This document shows, in pieces, positions 35,061 to 43,405 of a stretch of 64,000 nt of DNA (positions within the stretch are counted from its first letter, which is position 1; each line of letters starts with the position of its first letter). The position numbers were made by a program, and so were the translations under genes. Source of the stretch: Variovorax fucosicus (GTDB taxonomy: Bacteria; Pseudomonadota; Gammaproteobacteria; Burkholderiales; Burkholderiaceae_C); the NCBI RefSeq assembly GCF_030316825.1, contig NZ_JASZYU010000003.1, positions 496,001 to 560,000 on the forward strand, read 5' to 3'. The notes beneath the pieces are model-generated. The model was given only the letters and a program-made list of their open reading frames with translations. It was not told where the DNA came from and ran no database searches.

Positions 35061-36293
35061 CTACTTCTTGACGAAATCGCAGCCGCCCTCGGACAGCGGA
35101 CGGAAGATCTGCTCGCCGGGAATCGCGGCGCCGACCGTGTAGAAGTCGTTCTTGCCCTTGGATTGCGCGGGGGTCTTCACTTCGACCGGATAGACCGGGC
35201 GCATCACCTGGCCGTCCTCGCGGATCTTCACGTCCTTGGACATGAAGTCGTTCACCGGCGTGGCCTTCATCTTCGCCACCACCGCCGGCCCGGCATCTGT
35301 GCCGGCTGCCTGCACGCTCTTGAGGTAGTGCGTCACTGCGCTGTAGACGCCTGCCATGATGTAGGTCGGCACCACACCGTTGTTGCGGTCCATGAAGCGC
35401 TTGCTCCAGGCGCGCGAGGCTTCATCACGATCCCAGTAGAAGGGCACCGTGATGCTCAGGCCTTGCGCGGTTTCCAGCCCCATCGCGCCGACGCTGTTGA
35501 TCGTCATGCCGAACACGCTCACGCTCTGGCCGCCTTTGGTGATGCGGAACTCGGCCGCCTGCTTGAGCGAGTTGGACAGATCCAGCCCCGCGTTCAGGAT
35601 CACGATCGCCTTGGCGCCGCTCGACTGCGCCTGCAGCAGGTACGACGAGAAGTCGGTGGTGCCCAGCGGATGCTTGACCGAACCCACCACCTTGCCGCCT
35701 GCCTGCTCGATGAAGCGCGTGGCCTCGGTCTGCAGCGCTGCGCCGAAGGCGTAGTCCACCGTCACGAAGAAAAAGGTCTTGATGCCCTTGTCGACCAGCG
35801 TCTTCACGCCGGCCTTGGGAAGCGAATAGGTGTCGACCAGGAACTGGAAGGCCATCGGCGAGCAGGCCTTGCCGGTGAGGTCGGAGGTGACGGTGCCGGC
35901 AATCAGGTAGGGCTTCTGCTTTTCCTTCATCAGGGTCTGCACGCCCAGCGCAATCGACGAGGCCGAACCGCCGACGATCGCATCCACCTTGTCCGTCTCC
36001 AGCCACTTGCGCGCGCCATTCAAGCCGACGTCGGGCTTGTTCTGATCGTCCAGCGTCAGCAGTTCGACCGGCTTGCCGTTGACCTTGCCGCCGAAGTCTT
36101 CGATGGCCATCCTGGCAGCGAGCACGGAGCCGGGTCCGCCGTTGCCCGAGTAGGGGCCGCTCAGGTCAGCCATCAGGCCGATGCGCACCATGTCGTCCGA
36201 GATCTGGGCCTGGGCCAGGCCGGCGACCGTGGCCAGGCTGGCCGTGGCGAGCACGGCACGCAAGGCCGCGAGGGAGTGCCGAAAGTTCTTCAT
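35061..36293 (-). CDS. Branched-chain amino acid-type ABC substrate-binding protein (LivJ-like)
   Basis: This is a 410-residue periplasmic binding protein of the Peripla_BP_6 family. The Sec leader (MKNFRHSLAALRAVLATASL ending GLAQA) is followed by VRIGLMADLSGPYSGNGGPGS, the family start. ARMAIEDFGGKVNGKPVELLTLDDQNKPDVG and VDAIVGGSASSIALGVQTL are further landmarks. The C terminus ends in a Cys-containing GGCDFVKK. It delivers its ligand to the Liv-type permeases downstream. Homologues with a long C-terminal half often bind aromatic or other carboxylates in catabolic clusters. Confidence 0.9.
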   Translation of the reverse strand: MKNFRHSLAALRAVLATASLATVAGLAQAQISDDMVRIGLMADLSGPYSGNGGPGSVLAARMAIEDFGGKVNGKPVELLTLDDQNKPDVGLNGARKWLETDKVDAIVGGSASSIALGVQTLMKEKQKPYLIAGTVTSDLTGKACSPMAFQFLVDTYSLPKAGVKTLVDKGIKTFFFVTVDYAFGAALQTEATRFIEQAGGKVVGSVKHPLGTTDFSSYLLQAQSSGAKAIVILNAGLDLSNSLKQAAEFRITKGGQSVSVFGMTINSVGAMGLETAQGLSITVPFYWDRDEASRAWSKRFMDRNNGVVPTYIMAGVYSAVTHYLKSVQAAGTDAGPAVVAKMKATPVNDFMSKDVKIREDGQVMRPVYPVEVKTPAQSKGKNDFYTVGAAIPGEQIFRPLSEGGCDFVKK

Positions 36294-36328
36294 AGCTGTG
36301 TCTCCTGTGCTGTTGTTGACGGGGGGTA

Positions 36329-38650
36329 TCAGGCGCGGCCCGAAGGCAGCGCCAGGATCTGCTTGGCGAGAATGTTGCGCTGGATCTCGTTCGATCCGCC
36401 GAAGATGGCGGGCATGCGCGAGTCGAGGTATTGGTTCATCACGTCGGCCGCAATTCCGCCGATCACCACGTCGTCGATCTGGCCGCCGTGGTCGCCCGCG
36501 AGCTGCACGAGTTCGTCCGTGATCCGCTGGTAGGTCTCGGTGCCCCAGACCTTGAGATAGGACACTTCCTGCCCGAGCTCTTCGCCGCCGCGCAGCCGAC
36601 CCATGAAGAGTTCGAAAGCAGACTTGAGATCGCGCACATCGAGCACGAGCTGTGCGTAGCGGTCGCGAAAGTCGCCCATCGCGAGTGCATTGGTGCCCTC
36701 GGCGAGCCGATCGAGCTGGGCCAGCGCGTATTCGCATTGGCGAGGCGTGCCGAAGAAGATGCGCTCTTCGCGAAGGAAGGAATTGGCCACGCTCCAACCC
36801 TCGTCGATGCGACCCACGACATTCGAGACCGGCACGCGGACGTTGTCGAAGAAGACTTCGCTGAACTCGCCCTCGCCCTTGAGGTTGACGATGGGACGGA
36901 CCTTCACGCCCGGCGTCTTGAGGTCGATCAGCAGGAACGTGATGCCGCGCTGCTTGGCGCCCTCGACCTTGCTGGTGCGCACCAGCGCGAACATCCAGTC
37001 TGCGCCCGGTCCCAGCGTGGTCCAGGTCTTCTGTCCATTGACGATGAGGAAGTCGCCCTCGCGATCGGCTCGCGTGCGCAGGCTGGCCAGGTCGGAGCCC
37101 GCATTGGGCTCGGAATAGCCCTGGCACCACATGATCTCGCCATTCAGCACGCGCGGCAGGTGGTAGTCGATCTGCTCCGGCGTGCCGTGCATGAGCAGGA
37201 GCTTGCCGATGGCCAGGCCGTGATCGGGGATGCGCGCGCAGCCGTGGCGTGCAATCTCCTCTGCATAGATCACCTGCTTGATCGCAGACAGGCCCATGCC
37301 GCCGGCTGTCTTGGGCCAGGAAGGTGCGAGCCAGCCCTTCTTCGACAGCGCCTGGTACCAGTCGGAGATGTCGGCGTAGAAGGCGCGCTTTTTCATGAAG
37401 CGCTTTTCGGGCGGATAGTTGGCGGCGATCCAGGTCGCCAGCACGCGACGAAACTCCTCGTCCGGCAGCTCGGCCACGTCCACGTCGTCGGCCACCACCC
37501 GGGGCGAATTGTCGGACTGACGCACGCGGCCGCCCTTCATCAGTTCGTCCAGGAACCGGGCGCGCTGCCAAAGCGGATTGCCGAGCCAGGCTGACAGCGC
37601 CAGCGCACGCTTCATGCACAGGCCGATGTCCGTTTCGTCGGCGATGCCCATGCCGCCGTGCAGATGGATGGCACTCTTGGCGACCAGCAGCGCCGTGCTG
37701 CCGGCGCGTGCGCGCGCCGCGCGCACCGACTGGATGCGCGTGGACTCGTCGGCCGGCCGCGTCCAGTCCAGCAGTGCGTTCTCGGCCGAGGCGCGCGCCA
37801 GCTGGCAATGCATCCACATGTCGACCATCCGGTGCTGCAGCGCCTGGAACGAGGCGATGGGCTTGCCGAATTGCACGCGCTGCGAGGTGTAGGCCACGGT
37901 GGCCTCCAGCGCGCGCTCGGCCACGCCCACGAGTTCGAAGGCGCTGGCCAGGCGGGCCAGCTCGATGGCCTGCGCAACAGCGTCGCGCACGGCCGGCCCG
38001 CGCGCCAACCGGGCACCGGCCGGGAGCGCGACGCCCTCGACGTCCACTTCGCCGAAGTTCAGTCCATCGACGGTGCGGGTCGTGTGAATCGCGGCAGGCT
38101 GCGTGATCCAGAACAATGCCGGATCGCCCTCCTCCAGCGCATAGACGAGAAAGCCGTCGGCGGCGTCGGCCAGCGGCACGAAGCGCTTGACCGCCCCTTC
38201 CAGTTGCCAGCCCTCCCCCTTGCGAACGGCCCGCATCCGGACGTCATCGATGGACAGCCTGCCGGCCTCTTCCTGCCAGGCCAGCGCGCCCAGCGTCCGG
38301 CCGGCGAGCACCTGCTCGAGCAGCGCACGGGCAGGCGCCGACTCCGTGGCGATCGGAACGAGCGCCTGTACCACCATCAGGCCGCAGGCCACATAGGGTT
38401 CCGGCGCCAGGCCGCGCCCCAATTCGCTGGCGATCAGCATTGCCTCGGTGGCACCCAGGCCGTGCCCGCCGAGCGATTCGGGCACCAGCACGCCGCTCCA
38501 GCCCGCTTCGGCCATGTCGTTCCAGATGCTTCGGTCGACCGGGATGGCCTGCTCGCGCAGGCGGCGCACGCGTGCGGGGGCCGGATGTCCTTCAAGGAAT
38601 GCCTGCACGCTGTCGCGCAGCATCGTCTGGGTTTCGTCAAGATGGGTCAT
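36329..38650 (-). CDS. Two-domain fused acyl-CoA dehydrogenase
   Basis: This is a 773-residue single polypeptide made of two acyl-CoA dehydrogenase domains. The N-terminal half (about 1-380) runs from LDETQTMLRDSVQAFLEGH through AYTSQRVQFGKPIASFQALQHRMVDM to IHLHGGMGIADE. The C-terminal half (about 400-773) runs from the LAPSWPKTAGGMGLS region through CQGYSEPNAGSDLASL (FAD and substrate signature) to AIFGGSNEIQRNILAKQIL. The N-half lacks a clear signature 1, while the C-half keeps both signatures. The MCAD-type Glu-Gly before the last signature is Gly-Gly, so the base must lie elsewhere, perhaps in FLREERIFF. The layout recalls mycobacterial FadE34, which acts on steroid side chains. Confidence 0.88.
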   Translation of the reverse strand: MTHLDETQTMLRDSVQAFLEGHPAPARVRRLREQAIPVDRSIWNDMAEAGWSGVLVPESLGGHGLGATEAMLIASELGRGLAPEPYVACGLMVVQALVPIATESAPARALLEQVLAGRTLGALAWQEEAGRLSIDDVRMRAVRKGEGWQLEGAVKRFVPLADAADGFLVYALEEGDPALFWITQPAAIHTTRTVDGLNFGEVDVEGVALPAGARLARGPAVRDAVAQAIELARLASAFELVGVAERALEATVAYTSQRVQFGKPIASFQALQHRMVDMWMHCQLARASAENALLDWTRPADESTRIQSVRAARARAGSTALLVAKSAIHLHGGMGIADETDIGLCMKRALALSAWLGNPLWQRARFLDELMKGGRVRQSDNSPRVVADDVDVAELPDEEFRRVLATWIAANYPPEKRFMKKRAFYADISDWYQALSKKGWLAPSWPKTAGGMGLSAIKQVIYAEEIARHGCARIPDHGLAIGKLLLMHGTPEQIDYHLPRVLNGEIMWCQGYSEPNAGSDLASLRTRADREGDFLIVNGQKTWTTLGPGADWMFALVRTSKVEGAKQRGITFLLIDLKTPGVKVRPIVNLKGEGEFSEVFFDNVRVPVSNVVGRIDEGWSVANSFLREERIFFGTPRQCEYALAQLDRLAEGTNALAMGDFRDRYAQLVLDVRDLKSAFELFMGRLRGGEELGQEVSYLKVWGTETYQRITDELVQLAGDHGGQIDDVVIGGIAADVMNQYLDSRMPAIFGGSNEIQRNILAKQILALPSGRA

Positions 38651-38688
38651 GGGTTGGCAACTTTGGGTGCTGGGCGGGAGATCGCGCC

Positions 38689-40350
38689 TCATTCGGCGGG
38701 GCCGCTCGGGGTCATGTCCGTCGGCAGCCGATAGGACCGGAACTGCTCCCGCAGCTTGAGCTTCTGGAGCTTGCCGGTGGCGGTGTGCGGGAGCGCGTCC
38801 ACGAAGACCACGTCGTCGGGCATCCACCACTTGGCGACCTTGCCCTCCATGTAGGCCAGGATGTCCTCGCGGGTGGGCCGCGTGTCGGGCTTGGGCACGA
38901 TCAGGAGCAGCGGCCGCTCTTGCCAACGTTCGTGCGCCACGCCGATCACGGCGGCTTCGTGCACGTCGGGGTGGGCGACGGCAGCGTTCTCGAGGTCGAT
39001 CGACGAGATCCATTCGCCGCCGGATTTGATGACGTCCTTGGAACGATCGGTGATCTGCACGAAGCCGTCACCGTCGAGCGTGGCCACGTCGCCGGTCGGG
39101 AACCAGCCCTGGCCATCGGTCGCGTCGGTGTCCGCGCGGTAGTAGCCCGAAGCGACCCAGGGCCCGCGCGCCTTCAGGTCGCCGAAGGCCTTGCCGTCGT
39201 GCGGCAGCGGCTGGCCGTCCTCGCCGAAGATCTCGATCTCCACGCCGTAGATCGCGCGACCCTGCTTGGCCTGAACGTCGTAGCGCTGGGGCAGCGCCAG
39301 GTCGCGGTGTTTGTCCAGCAGCGTGCCGATGGTCGCGAGCGGACTGGTCTCGGACATGCCCCAGGCATGGATCACGTAAGCGCCGAAGAGCTCGTCGAAC
39401 TTCTGGATCATGGCGCGCGGCGCCGCCGAGCCGCCAACGATCAGCCGTTTGAGCGCGATCTCCGACAGGTCGAGCGAGGCGCGGTTGCGCTCGATGTAGT
39501 CGAACAGCCCCAGCCACACCGTGGGCACGCCCAGCGAGAAATTGCAGCGCTCCTCGCGCAGCAGGCGATAGATGTTCTCGCCCGACAGATGCGGGCCGGG
39601 CAGCACCAGCTTGGCGCCGCACATCGCGCCCGCATAGGGCACGCCCCAGGCATTGACGTGAAAGAGCGGCACCACCAGCAGCACGCTGTCGCGCGCCGAA
39701 ATGGCCAGGCCGTCGGCCGCACAGGCGGTGAAGGAATGCAGCACGGTGGAGCGGTGGCTGTACAGCACGCCCTTCGGGTTGCCGGTGGTGCCCGAGGTGT
39801 AGCAGAGCGACGAAGCCGTGTTCTCGTCGAACACCGGCCAGTCGAAATCGGGCGAAGCGTCGGCCAGCAATTCTTCGTAGCAGAGCAGATTGGGCAGGTT
39901 CACTTCCGGCATTTGCGAACGCTCGCAAAGCGCGACGAAGCCCTTCACCTGGCCCAGCTGCGGCACCAGCTCGGCCAGCGTCGCGGCGAAGCTGATGTCG
40001 AAGAAGACATAGCCGTCCTCGGCGTGGTTGACGATGTAGGCGATCTGCTCCGGAAAAAGCCGTGGGTTGACCGTGTGCAGGATGGCCTGCATGCCGGACA
40101 CGCCGAAGTACAGCTCCAGGTGTCGGTGCGTGTTCCAGGCCAGCGTGGCGACCCGGTCGCCCGCGCTGACACCCAGGCGCGTCAGGGCATTGGCCAGCCG
40201 CTTGGCCCGCTGTTGCACCTCGCGCCAGTTGCTGCGGTGCATGCTGCCGTCCACCATGTGGCTGACGATCTCGCGGTCGCCGTGGTACGCGGCGGCATGG
40301 TCGATGAGTCCGGACAGCAGCAGGGAATGCTGTTGCATGAGGCCGTTCAT
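38689..40350 (-). CDS. Acyl-CoA synthetase (AMP-binding, medium/long-chain type)
   Basis: This is a 553-residue ANL ligase. A3 is [21 protein letters not shown]5 is [12 protein letters not shown]7 is [20 protein letters not shown]8 is [21 protein letters not shown], and the A10 Lys is in [18 protein letters not shown]. It resembles the AlkK and medium-chain fatty acyl-CoA ligase branch. It lies 38 bases upstream of the fused dehydrogenase gene and 24 bases after the short SDR gene, so activation and first oxidation of an acid are coupled in one transcript. Confidence 0.91.
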   Translation of the reverse strand: MNGLMQQHSLLLSGLIDHAAAYHGDREIVSHMVDGSMHRSNWREVQQRAKRLANALTRLGVSAGDRVATLAWNTHRHLELYFGVSGMQAILHTVNPRLFPEQIAYIVNHAEDGYVFFDISFAATLAELVPQLGQVKGFVALCERSQMPEVNLPNLLCYEELLADASPDFDWPVFDENTASSLCYTSGTTGNPKGVLYSHRSTVLHSFTACAADGLAISARDSVLLVVPLFHVNAWGVPYAGAMCGAKLVLPGPHLSGENIYRLLREERCNFSLGVPTVWLGLFDYIERNRASLDLSEIALKRLIVGGSAAPRAMIQKFDELFGAYVIHAWGMSETSPLATIGTLLDKHRDLALPQRYDVQAKQGRAIYGVEIEIFGEDGQPLPHDGKAFGDLKARGPWVASGYYRADTDATDGQGWFPTGDVATLDGDGFVQITDRSKDVIKSGGEWISSIDLENAAVAHPDVHEAAVIGVAHERWQERPLLLIVPKPDTRPTREDILAYMEGKVAKWWMPDDVVFVDALPHTATGKLQKLKLREQFRSYRLPTDMTPSGPAE

Positions 40351-40374
40351 GGGATGTCCTTTGTCCGATCCAGG

Positions 40375-40881
40375 TCAGTGGTAGCTGCGACCGCCATCGA
40401 CCGCCAGCACGATGCCGGTGACGAAAGAGGATTCAGCGCTGCTCAGGTAGAGCGCAGCCAGTGCGATCTCGAGGGGCTCGCCAATGCGGCCGAGCGCATA
40501 GCGCGGGCCGACCTGCTCGCGCATCGCGAGCGATCGGGTGAGCGAGATCACGCCGGCCTTCGAGGCTGCGTAGGCGCCCGTGTTGGCAATGCCGGCCGCG
40601 TTGACGAGGCCATCGAGGCCGCCGAAGGCACTGGCGGCTGCGGCTACCGCGCGTTCCACTGCGTCGGGATCGGTCACGTCGGCTTCGAGGCAAAGCACCT
40701 TGCCCGGAAGGTCCTCGGGCCGGTGCCGGTCCAGCGCCGCAACGCGGGCGCCGGCGCGCAGGAACAGCTCGGCCACCGAGCGGCCGACTCCAGACGCCGC
40801 ACCGGTGACGATGATGCGCCGGCCGACGAGGCGATCCTCGACCTTCAGCTCAGCGGGCGCCAGGGGTGCGTGTGCTTGCAT
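40375..40881 (-). CDS. Short SDR-like protein with two internal deletions
   Basis: This is a 168-residue reading frame, while the family norm is about 250. The cofactor motif IIVTGAASGVGRSVAELF and the LDGLVNAAGIANTG segment are intact. The next residues are already AYAASKAGVISLTRSLAM, so about 50-60 residues containing strand 5 and the catalytic Ser are missing. After REQV it jumps to the GPRYALGRIGEP region, skipping the usual R-N---PG----T segment. The end ESSFVTGIVLAVDGGRSYH is normal. Both gaps keep the frame. It is either a natural deletion form without dehydrogenase activity or a gene in decay. It starts 4 bases after the Bug stop. Confidence 0.75.
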   Translation of the reverse strand: MQAHAPLAPAELKVEDRLVGRRIIVTGAASGVGRSVAELFLRAGARVAALDRHRPEDLPGKVLCLEADVTDPDAVERAVAAAASAFGGLDGLVNAAGIANTGAYAASKAGVISLTRSLAMREQVGPRYALGRIGEPLEIALAALYLSSAESSFVTGIVLAVDGGRSYH

Positions 40882-40885
40882 CGTC

Positions 40886-41950
40886 TCAATCCGCCTTGAT
40901 GTTCTTTTCTCTGATCAACGGGCCCCACCGTTCTGCCTCGGACTTCAGGTAGGCGGCGAATTCGGGCTGGGTCAGGGGCAGCGGCTCGACGCCGGCGCGG
41001 TCGATGGCCTCGCGCATGTCCGGCATGTCCAGCACGGCGCGGATGTCTGCGTAGAGCCGGTTCTGAATCGGCTTCGGCGTGGCCTCGGGCACCAGCACGC
41101 CGAACCAGCTCGCGGTCGTGAAGGTGGCCAGTTCGGGCACGCCCGATTGCGCGATCGGCTTGAGATCGGGTGCCAGCGCCGACGGCTTCAGCGAGCTGAT
41201 GCCGAGCGCCTTGAGCTTGCCGGCCTTGACGAAGGACAGCGCCGCCTTCGAGTCGAACATGCCCTGCACCTGGCCGCCGACGAGGTCGTTCAGGCCGGGC
41301 CCGTTGCCGCGGTAGGGCACATGCACGATGCTGACGCCGATCCGCGAGGCGAACAGTTCGGCACCGATGTGCGGGCTCGAGCCGTTGCCCGACGAAGCGA
41401 AGCTGAACGGCTTGCCCGAAGTCCTCATGTATCTCACCAGCGACGGCACGTCGTCGGCCGGCACCGAGGGATGCACGAACAGGATCGCGGGCGCGACGGC
41501 GATCATCGCGAGCGGCTCCAATGCGCTCTGCCTGTAGGGCAGGTTGGGCACCATGAACTGGTTGGCCGTGAAGCCGAAGCTGGTTACCAGAAGGGTCCGG
41601 CCGTCCGGCGTTGCACGGGCCGCAGTCGCCGTGCCGATGACCGTGCCGCCGCCCGCGCGGTTGTCCACCACCACCGGCTGGCCCCAGCGCTCCGCCAGGC
41701 GCTGACCCAGGGCACGGGCCAGGTTGTCGGTGAGACCACCGGCCGCGTACGGCACGATCAAGGTCGTCGGCCCGCCGGGAAATGGGGTGCCCGGGACGTT
41801 GGGCGTGGTCTGTGCCGTGGCCGACAGCGCGGCCGAAGCGGCCAGCGCAGCGACAGCAACAGCCCGCCGCGCCGTCGCGGCAATGCGCGGCACATGACCG
41901 GCCGGCCGGTCAGTGAGCAGGCTCAAGAATGTGGAGCGCACGGTCTTCAT
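40886..41950 (-). CDS. Bug-family periplasmic binding protein
   Basis: This is a 354-residue Bug/TctC-type binder. The N-terminal region is long, with the hydrophobic leader RRAVAVAALAASAALSATAQ only at about residues 28-47, preceded by about 27 residues. A later start is possible but no better ATG is present before the leader. The mature part has TTLIVPYAAGGLTDNLAR (ligand loop) and VVDNRAGGGTVIGTATAAR then DGRTLLV (second hallmark). It lies 3 bases after the tetR stop, so they are cotranscribed. A perfect 18-base palindrome falls inside its early codons. Confidence 0.88.
   Translation of the reverse strand: MKTVRSTFLSLLTDRPAGHVPRIAATARRAVAVAALAASAALSATAQTTPNVPGTPFPGGPTTLIVPYAAGGLTDNLARALGQRLAERWGQPVVVDNRAGGGTVIGTATAARATPDGRTLLVTSFGFTANQFMVPNLPYRQSALEPLAMIAVAPAILFVHPSVPADDVPSLVRYMRTSGKPFSFASSGNGSSPHIGAELFASRIGVSIVHVPYRGNGPGLNDLVGGQVQGMFDSKAALSFVKAGKLKALGISSLKPSALAPDLKPIAQSGVPELATFTTASWFGVLVPEATPKPIQNRLYADIRAVLDMPDMREAIDRAGVEPLPLTQPEFAAYLKSEAERWGPLIREKNIKAD
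41895..41912. repeat. Perfect 18-base palindrome in the 5' coding region of the Bug gene
   Basis: TGACCGGCCGGCCGGTCA is a perfect inverted repeat, located 13-19 codons into the Bug gene and 42 bases past the tetR stop codon. It resembles the size and symmetry of TetR-family operators, and its CCGGCCGG core also occurs upstream of the SnoaL-like gene near 46331. It could equally be a chance product of GC-rich coding sequence. Confidence 0.4.
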
Positions 41951-41953
41951 GAC

Positions 41954-42586
41954 TCAAGCCTCGACGAGCAGGCCGTGCAGCGCCATGTCCAGGAACTGCT
42001 GCATCACCTCGGTGACGCCCAGGCGGCCATCGGGCCGGTGCCAGTGCGTCATCTGGTTCAGGCCGGAGAGCAGAAAGCGGCCCGCGATGGCGGGATCGAC
42101 CGCGCGTATTTCGCCGCTGGCAACGCCTTCGGCGATGCACTGCCGCAACAGGTTCTCGTACTGGTCGCGCAACGCGATCGCGGCCAGGTGCTGCCCTCCC
42201 CCGCCGGCTTCGCGAAAGGCCCGGGAGCCGGCGATCCACCGGTCGCGCGCCAGGTCGAGCACGCCGGCCGAGGACTGCATGAAGGCGCTGATGCGTGCCG
42301 TCGGCGACTCCTCGGCGGCCACGGCGGCGGAGACATCGTCCACCAGTGACTGCATCGATTCCAGTACCGTCCGCTCGTACAACGCCTCCTTGTTCGGGAA
42401 GTAGTAGTACAGCGCCGCCTTGGTGATGTGCGCAGCTTCCGCGATGTCCCGCAGCGAGGTGCGCTCGTAGCCATCGCGCGCGAACATGCGGCGCGCGATG
42501 GCCAGCAGCTGGTTCTCGCGCGTGTCCGACGCACCAGGTGCCGCCGCGCGAGCGGGTGGCGAAGAAGGTAGCCGGCGTTGGGACAT
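41954..42586 (-). CDS. TetR/AcrR family transcriptional regulator
   Basis: This is a 210-residue regulator. The helix-turn-helix is AIARRMFARDGYERTSLRDI then AEAAHITKAALYYYFPNKEALYERTV (about residues 30-75), followed by a TetR C-terminal domain (IAEGVASGEIRAVDPAIAGR then FLLSGLNQMTHW). It is clearly paralogous to the TetR at 47012-47683, with the same TSLRDIA--A-ITKAALYY-FPNKEALYE core and -GVASGE-R--DPA-AGR-LLS-LNQMT-W segment. It is embedded in the catabolic operon between the enoyl-CoA hydratase and Bug genes, so it probably represses the cluster and responds to a pathway CoA thioester, as many relatives do. Confidence 0.9.
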   Translation of the reverse strand: MSQRRLPSSPPARAAAPGASDTRENQLLAIARRMFARDGYERTSLRDIAEAAHITKAALYYYFPNKEALYERTVLESMQSLVDDVSAAVAAEESPTARISAFMQSSAGVLDLARDRWIAGSRAFREAGGGGQHLAAIALRDQYENLLRQCIAEGVASGEIRAVDPAIAGRFLLSGLNQMTHWHRPDGRLGVTEVMQQFLDMALHGLLVEA

Positions 42587-42628
42587 GGCAACAAGGCGAT
42601 GCGGGTGGGCAACCGTGGGATGCCTGGC

Positions 42629-43405
42629 TCAGCGCCCCGTGAACACCGGCTTGCGCTTTTCGAAGAACGCGCGCTGGGCTTCCTTGGTGTCCTCGGTCTT
42701 CGACAGCGCCACTGTGTTGCTCTGCTCGTAGCGGTAGGCGTCGCGCGGCGGCATCGTCAGCGTCATGCGCGCGGCTTCCTTGGCCAGGCGCACTGCGATC
42801 GGGCTCTTGGACGCAATCTCTCGCGCGATACCCATCGCATAGGGCATCAGCTCGGCGGCCGGCACGCAGGCTTCGACCAGCCCGAGTCGGTACAGCTCCT
42901 GCGCCGACACCTGCATGCCGGTGTAGAACATGCGGCGTGCGCGCGACTGGCTGAAGAACTTCTGCAGGAAGGTCACGCCGCCGGCCAGGCCGACATTGAT
43001 CTCGGGCATGGCGACATAGGCGTCCTCGGAGGCGACCCAGATGTCCGATCCCATCACCAGGCCGAAGCCGGCGCCGAGCGCGGCGCCGTTGATGGCCGCG
43101 ATCACCGGCTTGGAGCATTCGACCACCGCGTAGTACGACTCGCGCACGAGCCGGTTGTGCCGGCCATAGGCGCCTGGCGTGCCAGCCAGGTTGGGCCGCT
43201 CGCGGATGTCGGCGCCGGCCGAGAACAGCTTGCCCGTGCCGGTCAGCACAATGGCCGCGACCTCGTCCATGTCGCTGAGCGTGTCGAACAGCTCCGTGAT
43301 CTCCGCGCGCATCTCGGCATTCTGTGCATTGACCGGCGGGCGATTCAGCGTGACGACGGCGATGCCGTCCTCGATCGTCAGAAGGAGTGTCTTGAGGTCC
43401 ATCAT
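42629..43405 (-). CDS. Enoyl-CoA hydratase/isomerase family protein
   Basis: This is a 258-residue crotonase-fold protein. The first oxyanion-hole segment is FSAGADIRERP, and the second is INGAALGAGFGLVMGSDIWVAS. MPEINVGLAGGVTFLQKFF carries the Glu of the PE motif expected to act in hydration. The C-terminal trimerisation helix follows, ending in EAQRAFFEKRKPVFTGR. It overlaps the ligase gene by 4 bases. It would hydrate the enoyl-CoA made by the fused dehydrogenase. Confidence 0.91.
   Translation of the reverse strand: MMDLKTLLLTIEDGIAVVTLNRPPVNAQNAEMRAEITELFDTLSDMDEVAAIVLTGTGKLFSAGADIRERPNLAGTPGAYGRHNRLVRESYYAVVECSKPVIAAINGAALGAGFGLVMGSDIWVASEDAYVAMPEINVGLAGGVTFLQKFFSQSRARRMFYTGMQVSAQELYRLGLVEACVPAAELMPYAMGIAREIASKSPIAVRLAKEAARMTLTMPPRDAYRYEQSNTVALSKTEDTKEAQRAFFEKRKPVFTGR

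Noticed and set aside
36294..37817. Upstream extension of the LivJ-like gene into a 918-codon frame
   Set aside because: The extra part lies out of phase over the fused acyl-CoA dehydrogenase; the Sec signal at MKNFRHSLAAL fixes the start at 36293.
38651..39013. Extension of the fused acyl-CoA dehydrogenase upstream of 38650
   Set aside because: It overlaps the 3' end of the synthetase gene and reads as Arg-rich nonsense; the dehydrogenase N terminus starts at MTHLDETQTML. The fusion of the two dehydrogenase domains itself is real, since there is no stop or start between the halves.
38440..40899. Plus-strand frame of about 820 codons opposite the acyl-CoA synthetase and dehydrogenase genes
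   Set aside because: It spans three well-supported minus-strand genes and its translation is low-complexity Arg/Gly/His sequence.
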